Of a stretch of 64,000 nucleotides of DNA, positions 47,227 to 55,752 are shown piece after piece. Source of the DNA: Clostridia bacterium. GTDB lineage: Bacteria > Bacillota > Clostridia > Oscillospirales > QAKW01. How positions within the stretch are numbered: the stretch's first letter is position 1; the number at the start of each line of letters is the position of its first letter. The stretch is from contig JAFTZM010000026.1 in assembly GCA_017464525.1 (NCBI GenBank), positions 1 to 64,000 of the forward strand. The letters run 5' to 3'. The position numbers and the translations under genes were made by a program. Below the pieces are notes generated by a model that was not told the DNA's origin, did no database searches, and saw only the letters and a list, made by a program, of their open reading frames with translations.

Positions 47227-48503
47227 TCAGAATTATGAATTACGGCCAGCTTCCCTATAGCGAGATCTTCGCCCGGGAGGAGCAAAAGACCAATGTTGCC
47301 GATATCGTGATGGATATCATCTATACCGTCCGCAAGGAAGGAGATGCGGCCCTCCTTGCCTATAATAAGAAATTCGACGGCTGCGACCTCACTTCTCTGG
47401 AGGTCACCGAGGCCGAGATCGAAGAAGCCTTTGCTGCGGTGGAGCCCCGCTTTCTGGAGATCCTTCGTAATGCGGAAAAGAATATCCGGGCCTTCCACGA
47501 AAAGCAGGTGAGGACCAGCTTTATTATCAATGAGACCGCCGGCGTGGTCACCGGCCAGAAGATCACCCCCATCGAGAAGGTGGGCCTCTATGTGCCCGGC
47601 GGCACCGCCGCCTATCCCTCCACCGTGCTGATGGATAGTGTCCCCGCCAAGATTGCCGGCTGCAGCGAGATCGTCATGGTCACCCCGCCGGGGAAGGATG
47701 GCAAGGTCAATCCTGTGATCCTGGCTGCCGCTAAGATCGCCGGCGTTCAGCGGATCTTTAAGGTGGGCGGCGCTCAGGCCGTGGCAGCTTTGGCCTATGG
47801 GACCGAAAGTATCCCCAAGGTGGATAAGATCGTGGGCCCTGGCAATGCCTTTGTGGCCGAGGCGAAAAAGCAGGTGTTCGGCCAGGTCTCCATCGATATG
47901 ATCGCCGGCCCCAGTGAGATTTTAGTGGTGGCCGATGGAAAAAGCAACCCCGCCCATGTGGCGGCAGACCTGCTCTCTCAGGCAGAGCACGATAAGCTGG
48001 CAAGCGCTGTGCTGGTCACCGATAGCCAGCAGCTGGCCGAAGCGGTGCAGGCCGAGCTGGAGAGGCAGATCCCTCTCCTTTCCCGGGCAGAGATCGCCAG
48101 AACCTCCATCGATAATAACGGTAAGATCATCGTAGCCGAGGATCTCCGGGTGGTCATCGATATCGCCAACGAGATCGCGCCCGAGCACCTGGAGCTGATG
48201 GTAGATAACCCCTTCGATTATCTGGACGGCATCAAGCACGCCGGCTCCATCTTTATGGGCCGTAACTGCCCCGAGGCGCTGGGCGATTACTACGCCGGCC
48301 CCAACCACACCCTGCCCACCAGCGGTACTGCCCGTTTCAGCAGCCCCCTCTCGGTGGACGATTTTGTGAAAAAGAGCCAGTATACCTATTACACCAAGGA
48401 AGCCTTGGAGCGGGTGGGCCGGGATGTTGCCTTCTTTGCGGAAAAAGAAGGCCTGCAGGCCCACGCCAAGAGCGTAACCGTGAGATTGGATGAGGAAAAA
48501 TGA
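47223..48503 (+). CDS. hisD: Histidinol dehydrogenase
   Basis: Zn2+-dependent, NAD+-linked oxidation of histidinol to histidine, the last two steps. 426 residues, typical. Signatures: VGLYVPGGTAAYPSTVLMD, VGGAQAVAALAYGT, IDMIAGPSEILVVADG, DLLSQAEHDKLASAVLVT (zinc ligands Gln/His) and NHTLPTSGTARFSSPLSVDD. ATGA overlap with hisG and with hisC. Confidence 0.97.
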   Translation: MIRIMNYGQLPYSEIFAREEQKTNVADIVMDIIYTVRKEGDAALLAYNKKFDGCDLTSLEVTEAEIEEAFAAVEPRFLEILRNAEKNIRAFHEKQVRTSFIINETAGVVTGQKITPIEKVGLYVPGGTAAYPSTVLMDSVPAKIAGCSEIVMVTPPGKDGKVNPVILAAAKIAGVQRIFKVGGAQAVAALAYGTESIPKVDKIVGPGNAFVAEAKKQVFGQVSIDMIAGPSEILVVADGKSNPAHVAADLLSQAEHDKLASAVLVTDSQQLAEAVQAELERQIPLLSRAEIARTSIDNNGKIIVAEDLRVVIDIANEIAPEHLELMVDNPFDYLDGIKHAGSIFMGRNCPEALGDYYAGPNHTLPTSGTARFSSPLSVDDFVKKSQYTYYTKEALERVGRDVAFFAEKEGLQAHAKSVTVRLDEEK

Positions 48504-49561
48504 GCCGTTTCTTAAAAGAGCAATACCAAAAATTAGAGGCCTATACCCCCGGCGAGCAGCCCCGGGATATGGCCTATATCAAGCTGAATACCAATGAATC
48601 CCCCTTTCCGCCGGCACCCTCTGTGGTGGCGGCCATGACCGCCCGGCAGGTGGAAGATCTGCGGCTGTATTCCGATCCCACCGCCAAGGGCCTCCGGGAA
48701 AAATTAGCGGGGCTTTATCAGGTTGCCCCGGAGAATATTTTTCTTTCCAACGGCTCCGATGATATCCTGAATTTTGCCTTCATGGCATGGGGGCAGAAGG
48801 GGGCCCTTTTTCCGGATATCACCTATGGGTTTTATCCGGTTTTTGCAGAGCTGCATGGGGTGGAATATCTGGAACTCCCCTTAAAATCCGATTTCTCTAT
48901 TAACAAAGAGGATTATTTATATAGAAATAAACTCATTGTAATCACCAATCCCAACGCCCCCACGGGAATGTCCATGGATCTCTCTGCCATCGAGGAGATC
49001 ATCCGTACCAACCCGGAAAGCCCGGTGGTCATCGATGAGGCTTATGTGGATTTCGGCGGCATCAGCTGTTACCCTCTCATCGAAAAATATGAAAACCTAC
49101 TGGTGGTGCGCACCTTCTCCAAATCCCGTTGCCTGGCCGGCGGCCGGCTGGGCTACGCCATCGGCGCTAAAGAACTGATTGCCGATCTGGAGAAGATCAA
49201 ATATTCCACCAATCCCTATAACATCAACCGCCTGACCATGCTGCTGGGGGAAGCCACCGTGGATGCGGAGGATTATTACCAGGAAAAATGCCGGGAGATC
49301 ATCCGGGTGCGGCAGCAGACTGCTGCGCGTCTGCGGGAACTGGGCTTTACCGTGCTGCCCTCCGATGCCAATTTTATCTTCGCAAAAAGCGGCCGAATTT
49401 GCGGCGAAAAGCTTTATTTTGAACTGAAAAAACGGGGAATTTTAGTGCGTCATTTTACCAAAGAGCGCATCCGGGAATTCAACCGTATTACCATCGGCAC
49501 CGAGGCGCAGATGGAAAAATTCTGCAATACTGTCGCCGAGATTTTGGAGGAACAAGCATGA
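48500..49561 (+). CDS. hisC: Histidinol-phosphate aminotransferase
   Basis: PLP enzyme converting imidazole-acetol phosphate to histidinol phosphate. 353 residues. Motifs: YIKLNTNESPFPP, FLSNGSDDILNFAF, ITNPNAPTGMSMDL, VVIDEAYVDFGG (Asp and Tyr for PLP) and VRTFSKSRCLAGGRLGYAIG, with the Schiff-base Lys in FSKSRCLAG. C-terminal VRHFTKERIREFNRITIGT closes the site. Overlaps both neighbours by four bases. Confidence 0.96.
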   Translation: MSRFLKEQYQKLEAYTPGEQPRDMAYIKLNTNESPFPPAPSVVAAMTARQVEDLRLYSDPTAKGLREKLAGLYQVAPENIFLSNGSDDILNFAFMAWGQKGALFPDITYGFYPVFAELHGVEYLELPLKSDFSINKEDYLYRNKLIVITNPNAPTGMSMDLSAIEEIIRTNPESPVVIDEAYVDFGGISCYPLIEKYENLLVVRTFSKSRCLAGGRLGYAIGAKELIADLEKIKYSTNPYNINRLTMLLGEATVDAEDYYQEKCREIIRVRQQTAARLRELGFTVLPSDANFIFAKSGRICGEKLYFELKKRGILVRHFTKERIREFNRITIGTEAQMEKFCNTVAEILEEQA

Positions 49562-50139
49562 GAACAGCAGAAATCAAGCGAAAAACAGCGGAAACTGATA
49601 TTCAGTTGTCCCTGAATTTAGATGGCAGCGGAAGGAGCACCGTCCGGACGGGCTGCGGCTTTCTGGATCATATGCTCACTCTTTTTGCCGCCCACGGAAA
49701 ATTTGATCTCACCGTCACCTGCAAGGGAGATGTGGAGGTGGACGATCACCACACGGTGGAGGATATCGGTATCTGCCTTGGCAAAGCCTTTGAGGAGGCG
49801 CTGGGGGAGAAGCGGGGCATCACCCGCTACGGTAGCTTTTTGCTCCCCATGGATGAAGCCCTCATCCAGACCGCTGTGGATCTTTCCGGCAGAACCTATC
49901 TGGGCTATGGGCTGGAGCTTCCCACCCAGAAGATCGGTAGCTTCGATACGGAGCTGGTGGAGGAATTCTGGCTTGCCTTTACCCGCCAATGCCCCATGAG
50001 CCTCCATATCCGCCAGCTGGCGGGCAAAAATTCCCACCATATTGCAGAGGGGTGCTTTAAATCCGTTGCTCGCTCCCTGAAAGAAGCGGTCTCTCTGGAC
50101 GGCACTGATGCCGTTCCTTCTACCAAAGGAGTGTTATAA
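49558..50139 (+). CDS. hisB: Imidazoleglycerol-phosphate dehydratase
   Basis: The enzyme dehydrates imidazoleglycerol phosphate using two metal ions. 193 residues, single-domain form (no phosphatase part, which is supplied by the PHP enzyme at the operon end). Metal motifs: CGFLDHMLTLFAAHGKFDL, VEVDDHHTVEDIGICLGKA and the C-terminal GKNSHHIAEGCFKSVA (His-His-x-x-Glu). It shares one base with the hisH start. Confidence 0.97.
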   Translation: MRTAEIKRKTAETDIQLSLNLDGSGRSTVRTGCGFLDHMLTLFAAHGKFDLTVTCKGDVEVDDHHTVEDIGICLGKAFEEALGEKRGITRYGSFLLPMDEALIQTAVDLSGRTYLGYGLELPTQKIGSFDTELVEEFWLAFTRQCPMSLHIRQLAGKNSHHIAEGCFKSVARSLKEAVSLDGTDAVPSTKGVL

Positions 50140-50750
50140 TGATCGGAATCATCGATTACGGCGTGGGAAATCTGTTCTCCCTGAAATCTTCTTTCCAAGC
50201 CATCGGGGCGGAGGTCTTTGTCTCCGGCGACCCCCAAGAGCTGGAAAAGGCCGACCGGCTGATCCTGCCGGGGGTAGGGGCCTTTGGCGATGCAGCCACC
50301 AAGCTGCGGGAGACCGGCTTGGATACATTTGTAAAAAAGCAAGCCGCAGCCGGCAAGCCCTTGATGGGCATCTGCCTTGGGATGCAGCTGCTTTTTGAGC
50401 GGGGCTTTGAGTACGGCGAGCATGAGGGGCTGGGGCTGTTAAAAGGGAAGGTCGTTCCCATGGAGGGGGTCCTTCCCAAAGAATTGAAGATCCCCCATAT
50501 CGGCTGGAATGCCCTGCAGCTTCAGCAGCCGGATTGCCCCATCTTTCAGTACATCAAGCCGGGCGATCATGTTTATTTCGTCCACTCCTTTTACGCCTCC
50601 GGCTGCGGGGAGTCCCTGGCTGCCACCGCCGAATACGGGGCGGTGCTTACCGCTGCGGTGGCCAAGGGTAACATTTTCGGCTGTCAGTTCCATCCGGAAA
50701 AAAGCGGCAGCGTGGGGCTGAATATTTTGAAGGGATTTTGCGAAGTATGA
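50139..50750 (+). CDS. hisH: Imidazole glycerol-phosphate synthase, glutaminase subunit
   Basis: Class-I glutamine amidotransferase supplying ammonia to HisF. 203 residues. Triad: Cys in MGICLGMQLLFE, His and Glu in CQFHPEKSGS. YFVHSFYASG is the family loop. ATGA overlap with hisA. Confidence 0.97.
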   Translation: MIGIIDYGVGNLFSLKSSFQAIGAEVFVSGDPQELEKADRLILPGVGAFGDAATKLRETGLDTFVKKQAAAGKPLMGICLGMQLLFERGFEYGEHEGLGLLKGKVVPMEGVLPKELKIPHIGWNALQLQQPDCPIFQYIKPGDHVYFVHSFYASGCGESLAATAEYGAVLTAAVAKGNIFGCQFHPEKSGSVGLNILKGFCEV

Positions 50751-51460
50751 ACATCTTTCCTGCCATCGATTTAGTGGGCGGCAAGGCGGTGCGCCTTTTT
50801 AAAGGCGATTACGCCCAAATGACCGTCTACAATGAGAACCCCCTGGAGGTGGCCAAAGCCTTCGAGGCCGCCGGGGCAAGCTATATCCATCTGGTGGATC
50901 TGGAGGGCGCTAAAAGCGGCGTGCCCGCCAATCTTTCCACCATTGAAAAAATCGTGAAAAATACCGACCTCTTTGTGGAGGTGGGCGGCGGCATCCGCAA
51001 TATGGAGATCGCTGAGAGCTACCTTTCCATCGGGGTGGATCGGGTGATCTTGGGCACCGCCGCCGTTACGGATGAGGCTTTTTTAAAGGAAGCTCTGGCC
51101 ATATACGGCCAAAGGATCGCTGTTGGTGTGGATCTGAAGGATGGTTTTGTTGCCATCAAGGGCTGGACAGAAAAATCCGGCCAGACCGCCCATGATTTCT
51201 TTGCAAAAATGGAGGCGTTGGGCGTTTCCACCGTCATCTGCACCGATATCTCCCGGGACGGTGCCATGCAAGGCACCAACCGGGGGCTTTATAAGGAATT
51301 AAGCGCCAAATACCGCATCGATCTTATCGCCAGCGGCGGGGTCTCTTCCATGGAAGATATCAAAGCCCTCCGCATCATGGATCTTTACGGGGCCATCATC
51401 GGCAAGGCCTATTATATCGGTGCCATTGACCTGAAGGAAGCGATCGAGGTGGCAAAATGA
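50747..51460 (+). CDS. hisA: Phosphoribosylformimino-AICAR-phosphate isomerase
   Basis: Amadori isomerase, a TIM barrel made of two half-barrels. 237 residues. Catalytic Asp8 in FPAIDLVGGKAVR and the second Asp in AVGVDLKDGFVAI then KGWTEKSG; phosphate loops DLFVEVGGGIRNMEI and DLIASGGVSSMEDI. The start at 50747 overlaps the hisH stop (ATGA); a start three codons earlier has no support. Confidence 0.96.
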   Translation: MNIFPAIDLVGGKAVRLFKGDYAQMTVYNENPLEVAKAFEAAGASYIHLVDLEGAKSGVPANLSTIEKIVKNTDLFVEVGGGIRNMEIAESYLSIGVDRVILGTAAVTDEAFLKEALAIYGQRIAVGVDLKDGFVAIKGWTEKSGQTAHDFFAKMEALGVSTVICTDISRDGAMQGTNRGLYKELSAKYRIDLIASGGVSSMEDIKALRIMDLYGAIIGKAYYIGAIDLKEAIEVAK

Positions 51461-52215
51461 TCACAAAACGGATCATCCCCTGCCTGGATGTAAAAAACGG
51501 CAGAGTGGTGAAGGGCGTGAATTTTCAGGGCCTTTCCGATGTTTCTTCCCCGGTGGAGCTGGGGAAATACTATAGCGACTGCGGCGCCGATGAGCTGGTG
51601 TTCTATGATATCACCGCCTCCGCCGAGGGGCGCACCATCTTTACCGATATTTTAAAAGAGGTGGCCTCCACCATCTTTATCCCCCTCACCGTGGGGGGCG
51701 GTATCAATACCCTGGAGGATTTTGACCGGGTACTGAAATGCGGGGCGGATAAGGTCAGTGTCAATTCCGGCGCTATCCGCAACCCCGATCTTATCCCCGC
51801 CGCCGCTAAAAAATACGGCGATCAATGCGTGGTCATCTCCGCGGATGTGAAGCGGGTGGATGGGGTCTACCGGGTCTTTGCCAAGGGCGGCCGGGAAAAT
51901 ACCGGCATGGAGGCCATCAGCTGGATCAAACGCTGCGTGGAAAACGGCGCCGGCGAGGTGGTGCTCAATTCCATCGATACCGATGGCGTAAAGGGCGGCT
52001 TTGATCTTGAAATGTTAGAGGCGGTCAGCAATGCGGTGAACGTTCCCGTCATCGCCAGCGGCGGTGCGGGCTGTGCCGAGGATTTTGTCACCCTCTTCAA
52101 GACCCTCCCCAAGGTAGATGCGGGGCTTGCCGCCTCCATCTTCCATTTCGGGGAAGTGAAAATTGCCGATCTTAAGCAGCTGCTGAGAGAAAACGATATC
52201 AACGTGAGGTTATAA
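51457..52215 (+). CDS. hisF: Imidazole glycerol-phosphate synthase, cyclase subunit
   Basis: Forms imidazoleglycerol phosphate and AICAR from PRFAR with ammonia from HisH. 252 residues. Catalytic Asp in [17 protein letters not shown] and Asp in [12 protein letters not shown]; phosphate loops [16 protein letters not shown] and [14 protein letters not shown]. Paralogous to HisA next door. Confidence 0.97.
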   Translation: MITKRIIPCLDVKNGRVVKGVNFQGLSDVSSPVELGKYYSDCGADELVFYDITASAEGRTIFTDILKEVASTIFIPLTVGGGINTLEDFDRVLKCGADKVSVNSGAIRNPDLIPAAAKKYGDQCVVISADVKRVDGVYRVFAKGGRENTGMEAISWIKRCVENGAGEVVLNSIDTDGVKGGFDLEMLEAVSNAVNVPVIASGGAGCAEDFVTLFKTLPKVDAGLAASIFHFGEVKIADLKQLLRENDINVRL

Positions 52216-52216
52216 T

Positions 52217-52858
52217 ATGAACATTTCTGATTTAAAATTTGATGCAAACGGCCTGATCCCCGCCATTGTGGTGGATGCCGAGACCGATAAAGTGCTTACC
52301 CTCGCCTATATGAACGAGAAAAGCCTGAAAATTTCTCTGGAGAAGGGTCTCACCTGCTTCTGGAGCCGCTCCCGCCAAGAGCTCTGGCTTAAAGGGGAGA
52401 CCAGCGGCAATTATCAGCATATCCAGTCCATTACCGCCGATTGCGATAACGATGCCTTGGTGGTGAAGGTGAAAAAGGATGGCCCCGCCTGCCATACCGG
52501 CACCGATTCCTGCTTCACCCATGAGCTTTATAATAACGGAGAAGAGCCCTTCTCCATGGAGGGCCTCTATGCTCTGCTGCAGGGCAGAAAGGAAACGCTG
52601 CCCGAGGGCTCCTATACCACCTATCTTTTCCAGAAGGGTCTGGATAAGATTCTCAAAAAGGTGGGAGAGGAATCCACCGAGGTCATCATCGCCGGTAAGG
52701 CAGAGGATAAAAAAGAGACGATCTATGAGATTGCCGATCTGGCCTATCATGTTATGGTGCTGATGGTGGAAATGGGCATCTCGGTGGAGGATATCCGCAA
52801 GGAGCTGGCTGGCCGCCATGTCATCGACCATAAGGTCAAGCAGGAGAAGATGGTATGA
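52217..52858 (+). CDS. hisI: Bifunctional phosphoribosyl-AMP cyclohydrolase / phosphoribosyl-ATP pyrophosphatase
   Basis: The fused HisIE performs steps two and three. 213 residues. HisI part (1-about 110): [52 protein letters not shown] and [12 protein letters not shown] with zinc/magnesium ligands. HisE part (about 115-213): [20 protein letters not shown] then [20 protein letters not shown] and [14 protein letters not shown]. The start is one base after hisF. Confidence 0.96.
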   Translation: MNISDLKFDANGLIPAIVVDAETDKVLTLAYMNEKSLKISLEKGLTCFWSRSRQELWLKGETSGNYQHIQSITADCDNDALVVKVKKDGPACHTGTDSCFTHELYNNGEEPFSMEGLYALLQGRKETLPEGSYTTYLFQKGLDKILKKVGEESTEVIIAGKAEDKKETIYEIADLAYHVMVLMVEMGISVEDIRKELAGRHVIDHKVKQEKMV

Positions 52859-53670
52859 TCCGGGGGGATTTCCATGTCCATACTCGCTATAGCGATGCCA
52901 TCGATACCCCCGAGGAGATGATCCGGAAGGCCATCTCTCTGGGCTTTTCCACCTTGGGGCTCACCGACCATGCTTATCTGGATTACGAGAATGACTGGGG
53001 CATGACCCGGGCGGGTGCTGATGCCTATTTCGAAGAAATTCAAGCCCTCAAGGAAAAATATCGGGATCAGATCGAGATCCTCTGCGGCATCGAGCAGGAT
53101 TACTATTCCCCCGACCCCACCGACCGCTATGATTATGTCATCGGCTCGGTGCACAGTATGGAAAAGGATGGCCGCATCTGGGAGGTGGACCACAGCCTGG
53201 AGGGCTATAAGGTCACTGTTGAGCAGGGCTTTGGCGGCGACCCTTACGCCATGATCGAGGCGTACTATGAAAATCTGGCCAAGGTGGCGGAGAAGATCCC
53301 CACCCTTACCATCATCGGACATATCGACTTGGTGACCAAGTATCAGGAGGTCTACCCTATCTTTGATGAGGATCACCCCCGCTACCTTGCCGCCGCCGAA
53401 AAGGCGGTGCGTAAATTGGCAGAAAGCGGCGCCCTTTTTGAAGTCAATTGCGGCGCCATGAGCCGGGGCTACCGCACTACACCTTACCCCAACCCCCGCT
53501 GGCTGAAGCTGATTCGGGAGCTGGGCGGCGAGGTCATTATTACCGGCGATTGCCACGATATGAAGTTTTTGAGCGCCGGCTTTGAGCAGGCGCTGGAGCT
53601 GGTCCGCTCCTGCGGCTTCACCCGTATTGCCACCCTCACCGGCAAGGGAAGGGAGTATATCGAATTATGA
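52855..53670 (+). CDS. hisK: Histidinol-phosphatase, PHP type
   Basis: Hydrolyses histidinol phosphate to histidinol, completing the set in place of a HisN/HisB-N phosphatase. 271 residues. PHP metal motifs: [55 protein letters not shown] and [10 protein letters not shown]-terminal [11 protein letters not shown] matches HisK/HisJ. ATGA overlaps at both ends. Confidence 0.95.
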   Translation: MIRGDFHVHTRYSDAIDTPEEMIRKAISLGFSTLGLTDHAYLDYENDWGMTRAGADAYFEEIQALKEKYRDQIEILCGIEQDYYSPDPTDRYDYVIGSVHSMEKDGRIWEVDHSLEGYKVTVEQGFGGDPYAMIEAYYENLAKVAEKIPTLTIIGHIDLVTKYQEVYPIFDEDHPRYLAAAEKAVRKLAESGALFEVNCGAMSRGYRTTPYPNPRWLKLIRELGGEVIITGDCHDMKFLSAGFEQALELVRSCGFTRIATLTGKGREYIEL

Positions 53671-54392
53671 AGGTTCTGAGCATCGGCAACAGCTTTTCTC
53701 AGGATGCCCACCGCTGGCTGAAGGATATTTGTGTAAACGGCGGGGTGGATGCAGATTTTTATAATCTTTATATCGGCGGCTGCTCGCTGGAGCGCCATTG
53801 GGCAGAATTCTGCTCCGGCGAGGAAAGCTACGACTACGAGATCAATGCGGAAAAGACCCGCAAGATCAGCCTGAAGGAAGCCCTTTCTGCCGAAAAATGG
53901 GATATTGTAACGCTCCAGCAGGCCAGCTATGCCAGCGGCCGACCGGAGACCTATCAGCCCTACCTGAAGGATCTGGTGGCAGAGGTAAAAAAGGTCTGCC
54001 CCGGGGCTAAGCTGTATATGCACCAAACATGGGCATACGATGCCGCCTTTCAGGGCAAAACCTTTGAGCCCTATCATTTCGATCAGCAGGAGATGTTTGC
54101 CCGCCTCGCCGCTGCCTATCAAAAGGCTGCCGAAGAACTCGGTGTGCCGCTGATTTCCGTTGGCGCAGCGATCCAGAAGTTGCGGAGCATCCCGCCCTTC
54201 GATACCGTCAGCCTTAATCGGGACGGTTTTCATCTTTCCCACCTGTACGGCCGCTATCTCGCCGGGCTGGTGTGGTATCAGACCCTTTTCGGCGGCGATC
54301 CCGCCCAAATCACCTTCATCCCCGAATACGACGGCGAAATAGCAGACCCTGCCCTGCTGAAAACTATTCAAAAAAACATCAAAGCAGAGTGA
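53667..54392 (+). CDS. DUF4886 (SGNH-like) protein at the end of the his operon
   Basis: The product has 241 residues, no signal peptide. [20 protein letters not shown] carries the G-N-S-F-S block of DUF4886 (block-I-like Ser nucleophile), IVTLQQASYASGRP and DGFHLSHLYGRYL (Asp-x-x-His-like block) complete an SGNH-type hydrolase. Known members are probably esterases on carbohydrate or other substrates. It overlaps hisK by four bases, so it is translated with the pathway, though no histidine step requires it. Function here unknown. Confidence 0.88.
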   Translation: MKVLSIGNSFSQDAHRWLKDICVNGGVDADFYNLYIGGCSLERHWAEFCSGEESYDYEINAEKTRKISLKEALSAEKWDIVTLQQASYASGRPETYQPYLKDLVAEVKKVCPGAKLYMHQTWAYDAAFQGKTFEPYHFDQQEMFARLAAAYQKAAEELGVPLISVGAAIQKLRSIPPFDTVSLNRDGFHLSHLYGRYLAGLVWYQTLFGGDPAQITFIPEYDGEIADPALLKTIQKNIKAE

Positions 54393-54490
54393 ATGATCAC
54401 TCCGCTTAAATAGTCGAAAAATCTATTTTTTATTTCGACGCCCTGACCAGACTGCGGAAAATGAGCGCAGCGAAAAGCAGAAAAATTCAA

Positions 54491-54661
54491 TTAAATTAAC
54501 ATAGGGAAAGAGCAACACTCTTTCCCTATATCGTTTTTTAAAAATTGGCTACTACTTTTATACAGTTGCCGGCTCTCGCTCCGGAGGGCTGCGGCGTTTA
54601 AATCTTCATCTTCTGCCAGCGGAGCGACCAGCGCTGGCATGATCTCGGTAAATTTCATCAT
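54491..54661 (-). pseudogene. Truncated DHDPS/N-acetylneuraminate lyase-family start
   Basis: After the sialidase-like gene, an ATGA overlap begins an open frame MKFTEIMPALVAPLAEDED then LNAAALRSESRQLY. This is the N-terminal stretch of the DapA/NanA family (compare M-x-x-x-x-I-x-P-A-L-V-T-P-x-x-x-D-G-x-x-N). After about 30 residues the homology ends and the frame runs into the terminator. A downstream deletion has probably removed the rest. Confidence 0.65.
54501..54540 (+). terminator. his operon terminator
   Basis: ATAGGGAAAGAG-CAACA-CTCTTTCCCTAT then ATCGTTTTTT, 109 bases after the last his-operon gene. The segment 54393-54500 holds no gene; it includes GCGAAAAGCAGAAAAAT, similar to a motif in the 6343-6638 insert. 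Confidence 0.9.
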
Positions 54662-55734
54662 TGCTCCAGCCGCCATTTTTGCTGCAGGATCACTGCAGGC
54701 CCCTCCTCGGGATGGGCATAGAAAACTGTAAGCAGGCTGCCATCCTTCAGAATCACCGTGGCGGGGTATCCCAAATCTGAACTGACGTTGTTTTCGTAAA
54801 GGGAAAGATTGGTCTCCCAGTGCTGGCCGCCGTCGGTGCTGACCATCACCCGGATGCCGTAGGGCAGGTGGTCCCGGTGACCGTAGGTACAGATCAGGGT
54901 ACCGTCCATTAATTGCAAAAGATGGGGCGGTGCGCCATCCAGCGGTTCCAGTACAGGGACGGGGGTTGTCCAGGTGAAGCCGCCGTCCGTGGAGCGGGAT
55001 TGGTAGATGGTAAAGAGACCCTTGGAGCCGCCCTTGCCTTTGTTCTGCACCCGAATCTGGCAGAGCAGGGAGCCGTCCTTCAGTTGGATGGCGTGGGGCT
55101 CGCAGGAAAGAAAATCCTCGATGTTTTCGATGGCACCGCGGAAGGTAAATTCCCCGTTTTCGGGATCGAGGGCATAAGCCACCACCCGATCGAGAGTCCG
55201 TTCAAATACCCGCCCCACCCAAAGGATGGTGCCGTCGGCCAGTTCAACGGGGCCGTGGGGAGAGGTGACCGGCGCACGGTAAAGGGGACCGAAGGTCACG
55301 CCGCAATCGTGACTGATGCGGAAGGTTACCCCTAATACCGCATCCTGCTCCTCCTTGGTAACGGTGTCCAGATAGGCGGCGCGGTAGGCCGCTTCCTCGG
55401 GATGACGATCCAGATAGGTGCGCTGAAAATCGGTGGAATTATTAAAGGAGGTAAAGATCAATCCGCTCTCGCCAAAGGGGCAAAGGCCCACATCCCGATC
55501 GTCCAAAACCGTATCGATGATGGGGGCGGGGGCGGTATAGGTCTCGCCTTCATTTTCGCTGAAGGACAAAACTGATTTTCCAAAGGGACAAACATGGCTC
55601 AGCCGATAGCCCGAGGCACCCACTGCGATCCGACCGTTTTGCAGCCGTTCCGCTGAAGGCCACGCAAAATAATTGTGCTTGCTTAAGGGGTTGCTCATAA
55701 TTACGGTAGGCTCTCCGATTTTTTTGATTTTCAT
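54658..55734 (-). CDS. Sialidase-like (BNR-repeat) exo-enzyme
   Basis: The product has 358 residues, no signal peptide. Asp-box-like repeats S-x-D-x-G-x-x-W occur as SRSTDGGFTWTTPV and VSTDGGQHWETNL, with ISHDCGVTFGP and SFSENEGETYTAP as weaker ones, giving the six-blade beta-propeller of sialidases and related enzymes. The start is ATG at 55734 with AAAGGAGAATTCGCT. It precedes a truncated lyase-like start, which fits sialic-acid use, but other propeller hydrolases share the repeats. In-operon order with a MATE exporter upstream (18 bases) is possible. Confidence 0.8.
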   Translation of the reverse strand: MKIKKIGEPTVIMSNPLSKHNYFAWPSAERLQNGRIAVGASGYRLSHVCPFGKSVLSFSENEGETYTAPAPIIDTVLDDRDVGLCPFGESGLIFTSFNNSTDFQRTYLDRHPEEAAYRAAYLDTVTKEEQDAVLGVTFRISHDCGVTFGPLYRAPVTSPHGPVELADGTILWVGRVFERTLDRVVAYALDPENGEFTFRGAIENIEDFLSCEPHAIQLKDGSLLCQIRVQNKGKGGSKGLFTIYQSRSTDGGFTWTTPVPVLEPLDGAPPHLLQLMDGTLICTYGHRDHLPYGIRVMVSTDGGQHWETNLSLYENNVSSDLGYPATVILKDGSLLTVFYAHPEEGPAVILQQKWRLEQ

Positions 55735-55752
55735 AGCGAATTCTCCTTTATT

